Shown: positions 1-4,694 of the stretch, piece after piece
Layout: the number at the start of each line of letters is the position of its first letter
Position numbering within the stretch: the stretch's first letter is position 1
Assembly: GCA_021816665.1 (NCBI GenBank)
Contig: JAKAXI010000072.1
Coordinates: forward strand, 1 to 8,335
DNA from: Bacillota bacterium
GTDB taxonomy: Bacteria; Bacillota; Bacilli; Alicyclobacillales; Alicyclobacillaceae
DNA: 8,335 bases
Reading direction: 5' to 3'
Notes under the pieces: generated by a model
What the model was told of the DNA's origin: nothing
Database searches by the model: none
What the model saw: only the letters and a program-made list of their open reading frames with translations
Position numbers and translations under genes: made by a program

Positions 1-410
1 AGTACGTAGTACAAAAACCACTGATGGCCGGTTGCAACCGAGGTCCACCACGTACGCCAAACTCCCGCCCAGGACCAAGTCACGTTCGGATCAAACAGAT
101 AGCCAGAGACCACGTACAAGGCGTTGAAGACCAGATAGGGTACGACTATCAGCGCAAACCGTTTCTTCCAAAACTGCAAAGTACGAAACGGGCGATGATA
201 GTAGGTCACGAACAGAACCAGACCGGTGATAAAAAAGAAACCTTCGCGCGTGTAGTGCAGCGTAGTAATGAGTGCACCCATGGAGACAAAAGGAAAAGTG
301 TAGTCAAAGTTCATGGAATTGAAGAACGATGTAGTATGAACCGACAAAACGCAGAGCATGATAAAAGCCCGCATTAGGTCGATCTCGTATAGGTGTCTTC
401 GTTCGGCCAA
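1..410 (-). CDS. Acyltransferase family 3 (OafA-like) membrane protein, N-terminal part, cut by window edge
   Basis: The first 136 codons are present; the rest lies beyond base 1. I chose the TTG at 410-408 because a TGA lies in frame just upstream and a GAGAGGGG ribosome binding site precedes it; an internal ATG at 374 would cut into the conserved start of the domain. The protein opens LAERRHLYEIDLMRAF and continues to LSVHTTSFF, matching the Arg...His pattern of the first helix of acyltransferase-3 enzymes, where this His is thought to be catalytic. GFFFITGLVLF (about residues 51-61) fits the family's FFF-S/T-GF segment. FWKKRFALIVVPY (about 76-88) fits the conserved basic loop before the next helix. 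Family members O-acetylate or succinylate surface polysaccharides, antibiotics or lipids from the membrane; the substrate here cannot be told. It is transcribed away from the CDF-like gene, with a 163-base gap between the two starts. Confidence 0.8.
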   Translation of the reverse strand, partial: MAERRHLYEIDLMRAFIMLCVLSVHTTSFFNSMNFDYTFPFVSMGALITTLHYTREGFFFITGLVLFVTYYHRPFRTLQFWKKRFALIVVPYLVFNALYVVSGYLFDPNVTWSWAGVWRTWWTSVATGHQWFLYYV

Positions 411-440
411 AGCACCGTTCCCCTCTCATTAGCATGATCA

Positions 441-470
441 CAACAAAAATAAGATACCACGTTTTTGTTG
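441..470. repeat. Perfect 9-bp inverted repeat in the divergent promoter region
   Basis: CAACAAAAA (441-449) and TTTTTGTTG (462-470) are exact reverse complements separated by 12 bases, so equivalent points of the arms are 21 bp apart, about two helical turns. CTCATT (425-430) and AATGAG (471-476) form a second inverted pair around it, though spaced asymmetrically. It lies 31-60 bp upstream of the acyltransferase start and about 100 bp upstream of the CDF-like start. It could be an operator for either gene or a leader hairpin; I found no convincing -35/-10 pair in 411-573. Confidence 0.4.
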
Positions 471-573
471 AATGAGTATCGAAAACGTAGATCGGCATGT
501 CTACACGTATGTCATCATATCTTGAAGCGTGGCGCGGGTCTACTCCAGTTACAGGGAGAGGAGGGAACACTCA

Positions 574-1209
574 GTGAACCGACTTCACAGCATCAAACGT
601 GGCCTACAGGTGGAGGTTCTATCACTCACGTGGCTGGTGGTGGAAGCCGGAGTGGCCCTATCTACTGGACTCTCTGCGCATTCAGTAGCCCTCACGTCGT
701 TTGGAGCAGATTCTGTGATCGAATTCGTATCCGGGGCTGTGCTGTTGTGGCGTCTGTGGGTCGAGGCGCACGGGGCAGGGGCTCCAAAAAGTGAGGCTGC
801 CGAGCGCATTGCCTCGTGGGTGGTTGGAATGTCGCTGATGGCACTTGCCATATACATACTGCTTGCAGCGGGTCGCGAGCTGCTAGCGCGTCAGACTCCC
901 GGGCACACGCCGCTTGGGTTGGCCCTAGCCCTTGCATCCGGGCTGCTCATGCCGAACTTGGCAACGTTTAAACGCAAGATCGCCAGTGATATCGGTAGTG
1001 CAGCTCTGCTCGGTGACGCAGCTTGTACGGTTGTTTGTGCGTACATGGCCTGGACAGTGGTTGCTGGAGTCATGCTGACATCGTTGTTCGGTTGGTGGTG
1101 GGCGGATGGTGCAGCGTCGCTATTGCTCGTCTATTTTGTCTTTCAGGAAGGCTGGGAAGCCATTGAGGCCGCGCGGGCAGGCCAACAAGCTCATATCCAC
1201 GGGCACTGA
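574..1209 (+). CDS. CDF-superfamily-like cation transporter, transmembrane domain only
   Basis: The protein has 211 residues. The GTG at 574 is chosen because a strong GGAGAGGAGGG (555-565) sits 8 bases upstream; the in-frame ATG at 529 has no such site. Six hydrophobic segments are visible (about residues 13-32, 39-60, 79-99, 112-131, 145-167 and 174-190), as in cation diffusion facilitators. HSVALTSFGADSVIE in helix 2 matches the CDF metal-site helix but reads D46xxxE50 where classical zinc exporters have DxxxD. The helix-5 site reads GD148AACT152 instead of HxxxD. FGWWWADGAASL (172-183) matches the CDF helix-6 start. The chain stops right after helix 6 with a short His tail (HIHGH), so the usual cytoplasmic metallochaperone-like domain is absent. 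Related short proteins are annotated as cation transporters. The altered ligands make metal choice, or even transport, uncertain. No metal-regulator gene is next to it. Confidence 0.75.
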   Translation: MNRLHSIKRGLQVEVLSLTWLVVEAGVALSTGLSAHSVALTSFGADSVIEFVSGAVLLWRLWVEAHGAGAPKSEAAERIASWVVGMSLMALAIYILLAAGRELLARQTPGHTPLGLALALASGLLMPNLATFKRKIASDIGSAALLGDAACTVVCAYMAWTVVAGVMLTSLFGWWWADGAASLLLVYFVFQEGWEAIEAARAGQQAHIHGH

Positions 1210-1216
1210 AGCAGAT

Positions 1217-1255
1217 TGAGTGTCTCAACAGACTTAATGCCCGTTGAGACACTCA
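1217..1255. terminator. Perfect 13-bp inverted repeat between convergent genes, possible bidirectional terminator
   Basis: TGAGTGTCTCAAC (1217-1229) and GTTGAGACACTCA (1243-1255) pair without mismatch around a 13-base loop. The repeat starts 8 bases after the CDF-like stop and ends 24 bases after the thioredoxin-like stop, which suits a shared bidirectional terminator. Neither strand has a T-run after the stem, so it is not a textbook intrinsic terminator. It may block transcripts or stabilise 3' ends. Confidence 0.45.
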
Positions 1256-1279
1256 CGTGTTCGCGAGAAAATGATGTTC

Positions 1280-1729
1280 TCAACTGTCGAGCCCGAGGAC
1301 ATCGCGAATTTTACCTTCGACTTTTGCAAATCCCTTGTCTCCGGCAGCCCGGAATGCGAGCTCACCGTTGGCGTTAAAAATGAAAAACGCCGGGACGTAC
1401 TCGTTTTGAAAACGTTCTGCAATGACGCGGTCATGGTCAAGACCGACGGGTTGCGTCATGTTGAACTGGTCAATGTCACGCTTAATCTTGTCGAGATTAA
1501 TGTCTTCTTCCATACGCGGCAAGTGAAACGCGAATGTCTGCAGACCGTGTTCAATGTATCTGTCTCGCATGGCGGACACTTCTGGCATGGTTTCATGACA
1601 TATGTGACAAGAGACCGCCCAGAAGTGAATCAAGGTCACCGGGGCTGGCTCGACCTTGACACCGCCAGCTGGTTGCAGCCACTGTGCCCCTTCGAGACTC
1701 GGCATCGGAGTGCCTAAACGCATTGGCAT
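1280..1729 (-). CDS. TlpA/ResA-like thioredoxin-fold protein with CHIC active site, probably cytosolic
   Basis: The protein has 149 residues. The ATG at 1729 is chosen because GGAGGTG (complement of 1736-1742) lies 6 bases upstream; a GTG at 1738 overlaps that site and is unlikely to be used. The fold is shown by HFWAVSCHICHETMPEV, with redox cysteines C41 and C44 in a CxxC motif, and by YVPAFFIF, which carries the cis-proline opposite the active site. The length fits a single redoxin domain of the AhpC/TSA-TlpA type. There is no signal peptide or membrane anchor, unlike secreted ResA/TlpA, so it should act in the cytosol. It lies behind the peroxiredoxin gene in the same direction, with a terminator between them. 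A role as disulfide reductase or electron donor in peroxide defence is inference. It could also be a peroxiredoxin-like thiol oxidoreductase. Confidence 0.8.
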   Translation of the reverse strand: MPMRLGTPMPSLEGAQWLQPAGGVKVEPAPVTLIHFWAVSCHICHETMPEVSAMRDRYIEHGLQTFAFHLPRMEEDINLDKIKRDIDQFNMTQPVGLDHDRVIAERFQNEYVPAFFIFNANGELAFRAAGDKGFAKVEGKIRDVLGLDS

Positions 1730-1750
1730 AATATTCACCTCCGTGTATTG

Positions 1751-1785
1751 AAAAACGGGTGGGCGACGGCTTGTCGTCCCACCCG
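1751..1785 (-). terminator. Rho-independent terminator after the peroxiredoxin gene
   Basis: Read on the minus strand, CGGGTGGG-A-CGAC pairs with GTCGCCCACCCG around a 5-base loop (12 bp with one bulged A) and is followed directly by TTTTT (complement of 1751-1755). The hairpin begins 13 bases after the peroxiredoxin stop, and its T-run ends 21 bases before the thioredoxin-like start codon. Confidence 0.85.
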
Positions 1786-1798
1786 CTGACAGTGCGGC

Positions 1799-2341
1799 TT
1801 AGTGAGCGGTTAGGAGCTGTTCGCCGCGCTTCCAGTTTGCCGGGCAGAGACCACCGGCCTGCAGAGCTTCGAGCACCCGCAACGTCTCATCCACGCTGCG
1901 GCCAATATCCATGTCATGTACGACCTGATAGCGCAGAATGCCTTCTGGATCGATGATAAACAATCCGCGCAGTGCCTGACCTGATTCCTCTACGAGGACA
2001 TCGTACTTGCGCGCGACTTCTTTCGTGAAGTCTGCTGCGAGTGGGTAGTTGATTGGACCGAGGCCATCCTTGTCCTTCGGTGTGTTGATCCACGCGCGGT
2101 GGCTGTGAACACTGTCTGTAGAGCACCCGAGCACTTCGCAGTCGAGGTCGTGGAACTCCTGCAGGCGTTCGTTCAGGGCCTGGATTTCCGTCGGACAGAC
2201 AAAAGTGAAGTCTGCCGGGTAGAAGAAGAACACCAACCACTTGCCGCGGTAGTCAGACAGTTTGACTGGCTCGTCCAAATTGTTCAGGTTTTTGGTTGAC
2301 TTCATTTCAAAGTCCGGTGCTGGGTTTCCGACGAATGGCAT
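1799..2341 (-). CDS. Typical 2-Cys peroxiredoxin (AhpC/Prx1 family)
   Basis: This thiol peroxidase of 180 residues reduces hydrogen peroxide, organic hydroperoxides and probably peroxynitrite in the cytosol. The ATG at 2341 has AAGGAGGAT (complement of 2348-2356) 6 bases upstream; a TTG at 2359 overlaps that site and is rejected. The N-terminus (FVGNPAPDFEMKST) and FYPADFTFVCPTE are diagnostic, with peroxidatic Cys C49 in the PxxxT/SxxC motif. The resolving Cys is C166 in GGLCPANWKRGE near the C-terminus, so the enzyme should work as a dimer with intersubunit disulfides. GCSTDSVHSHRAW is the conserved segment after strand 4. Length is normal for the family. No AhpF-type flavin reductase is in the window; the thioredoxin-like protein downstream is a candidate partner. 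A PerR-like box lies in its promoter, so peroxide induction is likely. Confidence 0.95.
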   Translation of the reverse strand: MPFVGNPAPDFEMKSTKNLNNLDEPVKLSDYRGKWLVFFFYPADFTFVCPTEIQALNERLQEFHDLDCEVLGCSTDSVHSHRAWINTPKDKDGLGPINYPLAADFTKEVARKYDVLVEESGQALRGLFIIDPEGILRYQVVHDMDIGRSVDETLRVLEALQAGGLCPANWKRGEQLLTAH

Positions 2342-2415
2342 AGTCGTATCCTCCTTCAAATCTGCAGGTGAAATTTGGTCTGGGCTGTGTTCGCAGGCCC
2401 GTAGCTGCCTCGGCT

Positions 2416-2445
2416 ATCGTATCATTTTAGAATTGTTCTAATCAA
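2416..2445 (-). promoter_or_regulatory. Sigma-A-like promoter of the peroxiredoxin gene
   Basis: Read on the minus strand: TTGATT (complement of 2440-2445, -35), 18 bases, then TACGAT (complement of 2416-2421, -10). Each hexamer matches consensus at four of six bases. The expected start near 2409 gives an untranslated leader of about 68 bases. The PerR-like palindrome fills most of the spacer. Confidence 0.5.
2427..2441. promoter_or_regulatory. PerR-box-like operator
   Basis: TTAGAATTGTTCTAA has the 7-1-7 shape of Fur-family sites and matches the Bacillus PerR box (TTATAATNATTATAA) at all but three positions besides the free centre base. It overlaps the -35/-10 spacer of the peroxiredoxin promoter, where a bound repressor would block RNA polymerase. 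AhpC-type genes are classic PerR targets in Bacilli. A Fur or Zur site is less likely given the target gene. Confidence 0.6.
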
Positions 2446-2661
2446 GTTGAGAGAGCCTTCTGCCAGGACAATTTCGCGTTGTGACAGTTCCGGCACACAG
2501 TGCGCCGCCTAGCTTCGCGAGACCGCACGAGCGGCAGTTTACCCTCAACTCAAGATACCCATGCGTGGTTGCCGGACTATGAAACGGCAACGTTGGGAGG
2601 ACCCAGCGTTGCCGTTTACCGGAACCTCTTTAACACACAGTGGGTGGGACCGCGGTGTTCG
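2446..2661. other. Intergenic region between peroxiredoxin promoter and small membrane gene
   Basis: Apart from the hairpin at 2582-2617 I see no supported gene here. Short open stretches on both strands lack ribosome binding sites and recognisable protein character, including one on the minus strand that happens to contain a CxxCH motif. Confidence 0.5.
2582..2617. terminator. Long hairpin, probable terminator of the small membrane protein gene
   Basis: AAACGGCAACG (2582-2592) pairs with CGTTGCCGTTT (2607-2617). Inside, one imperfect pair is followed by TGGG/CCCA closing a four-base loop, giving about 16 stacked positions. It lies 44 bases after the stop of the minus-strand gene ending at 2662. 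The A-run and T-run of the outer arms give a short T stretch in both directions, so it may act both ways, but the tail is weak. Confidence 0.5.
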
Positions 2662-3030
2662 CTACGCGGCGCCCGGCTGTGTACTTCGTTGCCGCGCTTT
2701 ACACGCGCTGAAGACAGTGACAGCACCGAGAATCAGAGCGCCGAGGTCCCAGAACCACAGCATCAAGTCCTGGTAGATTAGCGCAACCAACACACCGATG
2801 ACGAGGGTAATGGCGTACAGGGGTAGTGCTACGACGGGCTTCCACATCCCCGCAATACCCGCCGTCGCAAGGACGACTGCAAACAGCAGAGAGCCACCGC
2901 CATCGCCTTCGAGCTGCGGGATCTGATTGACAACTCCCGCCTGTGCAATGGCAATCGCCTGCCACGCTGCGTACACAGCAAAAGCCACACTGACAATGCC
3001 GACGACAAGATTCCATCTCACGACAAACAT
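2662..3030 (-). CDS. Small four-helix membrane protein of unknown function
   Basis: The protein has 122 residues and no family that I recognise. The ATG at 3030 has AGAGGTG about six bases upstream. Four hydrophobic segments are visible: residues about 5-30 (beginning VVRWNLVVGIVSVAFAVYAA), 47-63, 65-86 and 90-110. A short Gly-rich polar loop (LEGDGGGS, 40-47) separates the first two, and a basic tail (CKARQRSTQ) follows the last, which suggests the C-terminus faces the cytoplasm. There are no charged catalytic pairs, CxxC sites or His clusters, so an enzyme is unlikely; a single Cys sits near residue 110. It is probably monocistronic, since a hairpin follows and the next gene downstream has its own promoter. 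I could not place its promoter with confidence. Confidence 0.7.
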   Translation of the reverse strand: MFVVRWNLVVGIVSVAFAVYAAWQAIAIAQAGVVNQIPQLEGDGGGSLLFAVVLATAGIAGMWKPVVALPLYAITLVIGVLVALIYQDLMLWFWDLGALILGAVTVFSACKARQRSTQPGAA

Positions 3031-3367
3031 GCATTCACCTCTTCTCTCACTCCTACAAGCGGTTGGAGAAGTTGTGATCTATGTCTATGGGGTTGTCCCA
3101 GCCTTTATGACGGTGCACCGGCAGTTGCGATACAGCCGGGTGGCATGTTGGCAGCGTGTGCCACCTGCACGAAAGGACCAATACTCACTGTCCTTGCACT
3201 TTTATTGGTGGGAATCGTTTGGTTTGCATGGCTGTTCTAAACGAGAGTGGCGTTTTCGCGGTAAGTTCCTCATAATAAAAAGGTTGTTTGTGCTGCACAT
3301 ACGCCAGTGTCGTGCGGATGCGGTGTGAAAGACGATAGACTTCATGACCGGTCAGGAGGGAATTGCG
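3031..3367. other. Gene-poor region between divergent genes, with one possible 31-residue membrane peptide
   Basis: This gap must hold the promoters of the divergent four-helix protein and MFS transporter genes, but I find no clean -35/-10 pair; CATAAT near 3270 is the best -10-like element for the plus strand. An ATG at 3145 opens a frame to TAA at 3240 whose product has two Cys in ACATC, then a Lys-Gly and a strongly hydrophobic stretch (TVLALLLVGIVWFAWLF). It looks like a single-pass peptide but has no good ribosome binding site, so I do not call it as a gene. Longer open frames on the plus strand here show no protein character. Confidence 0.4.
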
Positions 3368-4576
3368 GTGTCAAATCATGTCACGAGTGGAACCATGGGT
3401 CCCGTTCCACGTGTACGTCAGCCGTTGATGAAGAGGGCCGTCTTTACATTCAGTGCATCGCACTTTCTCAATGACTTGATGACGACAGGGTTGGTGCCCG
3501 CCCTGGTTGTGATGTATAAGCATGAGTTTCATCTGAACTACGTACAGTCCACAAGTATTGTCCTGGTCTCTTACTTGACGTCTTCTGTGATGCAGCCAAT
3601 TTTCGGCGTGCTGAGTGACCGCAAACCTCGTGTTTGGTGGTTCACGATTGGCCTATTCCTATCTTGTTTAGGGTTGGCGCTCACGGGTGCTGTTCACACG
3701 CTGCCGCTCTTGTTGTTGTGCGTCGCGGTTTCCGGCTTTGGCTCCGGTGCTTTTCACCCGGAAGCCTCTCGGGGCACGCACTACGCGTCTGGTGGGAAGA
3801 AGGGATTGGCTCAATCGATTTTTCAAGTTGGAGGGAACGCTGGGCAAGCATTCGGGCCCCTCATGATCCCGCTGTTTCTCTCGAGGACGGGCATCAGTGG
3901 CCTGCTCTGGTTCTTACCTGTGGCACTGCTTTCTCTTGGACTGACTGGGCAGATCCTGGGCTGGCTTGGCGCGAAGGTAAAGGAAGGAAACGCGAAAGTC
4001 GCCGAGCGGGCAGGAGAGAACAATATTCCTGGCGTGATCCTTCTACTGCTCGTGATTATTTTCCGGTCTTGGTGTCAAGTCGGAGTTGTTGTGTTTTTGC
4101 CGTTTTATTTGCACCATTTGTCGCTCCAACAGTCTGAGTTACTGAACTTTGTATTTGTCGGATCAGGGGCGCTTGGCACGTTTCTCGGCGGTGTTTGGTC
4201 TGACCGCATCGGTCTCAAGAGACTCTTGGTCGGGTCGATGGTTGTAGCGACGCCATTCGCCCTTTTGTTCCCACACGTACACGGGGTTTGGTCGGTTCTT
4301 GACCTGGTATTCTTTGGCGCGAGCGTGTTATCTTCATTTGCTGTGACGGTGGTGTACATGCAAACGCTTCTGCCGCGCAACCTCGCCATGGCGTCTGGCC
4401 TGTCGATCGGCTTTGGCGTTGGGGCTGGAGGGATCGGAGCAACACTGCTCGGTGGGGTGTCTGACGCCTTTGGAGTTCCAACGGTCTTTACCGTTCTCTC
4501 GGTACTGCCGCTTGTCTGTGCGGTTGTTGCGTGGTTTTTGCCGTCCGACCGTCTACGCAGGGCTGCTCTTTCGTAA
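3368..4576 (+). CDS. MFS transporter, fosmidomycin-resistance (Fsr) type
   Basis: This is an inner-membrane transporter of 402 residues, probably a proton-driven drug exporter. The GTG at 3368 is chosen because AGGAGGG (3354-3360) lies 7 bases upstream; the in-frame ATG at 3344 has no site. About 12 hydrophobic helices follow a polar N-terminus of some 22 residues. HFLNDLMTTGLVPAL (32-46) is the characteristic first helix of Fsr-type proteins. GVLSDRKPR (80-88) is MFS motif A in loop 2-3, repeated as GGVWSDRIGLKR (274-285) in the second half. GAFHPEASR (127-135) and GLAQSIFQVGGNAGQAFGP (146-164) are conserved Fsr segments. Residues about 200-220 form the central cytoplasmic loop. Fsr exports fosmidomycin in Escherichia coli; the substrate of this homologue is unknown. 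It stands alone, convergent with the haem operon, and a GTGGAAC/GTTCCAC hairpin lies just inside its coding start. Confidence 0.88.
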   Translation: MSNHVTSGTMGPVPRVRQPLMKRAVFTFSASHFLNDLMTTGLVPALVVMYKHEFHLNYVQSTSIVLVSYLTSSVMQPIFGVLSDRKPRVWWFTIGLFLSCLGLALTGAVHTLPLLLLCVAVSGFGSGAFHPEASRGTHYASGGKKGLAQSIFQVGGNAGQAFGPLMIPLFLSRTGISGLLWFLPVALLSLGLTGQILGWLGAKVKEGNAKVAERAGENNIPGVILLLLVIIFRSWCQVGVVVFLPFYLHHLSLQQSELLNFVFVGSGALGTFLGGVWSDRIGLKRLLVGSMVVATPFALLFPHVHGVWSVLDLVFFGASVLSSFAVTVVYMQTLLPRNLAMASGLSIGFGVGAGGIGATLLGGVSDAFGVPTVFTVLSVLPLVCAVVAWFLPSDRLRRAALS

Positions 4577-4615
4577 GGAGAAATCCGTCCGGTTCATTGC
4601 GACGCATACAAATGA

Positions 4616-4668
4616 GGGCCGTCCGCTCGGTAAGAAAGCACCTTCGGGACGGCCTGTTCTTCTTCTCT
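4616..4668 (+). terminator. Terminator-like hairpin after the MFS gene
   Basis: GGCCGTCC (4617-4624) pairs with GGACGGCC (4647-4654) around a 22-base loop. A pyrimidine-rich tail (TGTTCTTCTTCTC) follows on the plus strand. It lies about 40 bases past the MFS stop and 27 bases before the convergent hemY stop. The opposite strand has no T-run, so the main direction is plus. The long loop makes it weaker than a textbook case. Confidence 0.55.
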
Positions 4669-4679
4669 AATCCGGATTA
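4668..4679. repeat. Perfect 12-bp palindrome TAATCCGGATTA
   Basis: The sequence equals its own reverse complement and sits 15 bases after the hemY stop, next to the tail of the MFS terminator. It has no loop, so it is more like a DNA-binding site than an RNA hairpin. No role is evident. Confidence 0.3.
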
Positions 4680-4694
4680 ACCGTGTGCTATGCG

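Noticed and set aside
24..377. Plus-strand frame of 117 codons
   Set aside because: It is opposite the acyltransferase coding sequence, which has clear family motifs, and shows no protein character itself.
304..570. Minus-strand frame of 88 codons
   Set aside because: It overlaps the acyltransferase in a different frame, crosses its upstream region, and has no recognisable motif.
2442..2528. Minus-strand frame with a CxxCH motif (VCRNCHNAKLSW), resembling a c-type haem site
   Set aside because: It is only 29 codons from a GTG with poorly spaced GAGGG, has no signal peptide, and ends inside the peroxiredoxin promoter. A single CxxCH in so short a frame is likely chance.
2500..2781. Overlapping plus-strand frames of 93 and 71 codons
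   Set aside because: They run across the long hairpin and antisense to the membrane protein gene, with no ribosome binding site or motif.
3061..3144. Cys-rich translation upstream of the small ATG at 3145 (several CxxC-like pairs)
   Set aside because: No ATG, GTG or TTG occurs in that frame upstream, so it cannot be joined to the small frame without special assumptions.
2927..3328. Plus-strand frame of 133 codons starting inside the four-helix protein gene
   Set aside because: It has no ribosome binding site, a basic and aromatic mix typical of noise, and starts antisense to a better-supported gene.
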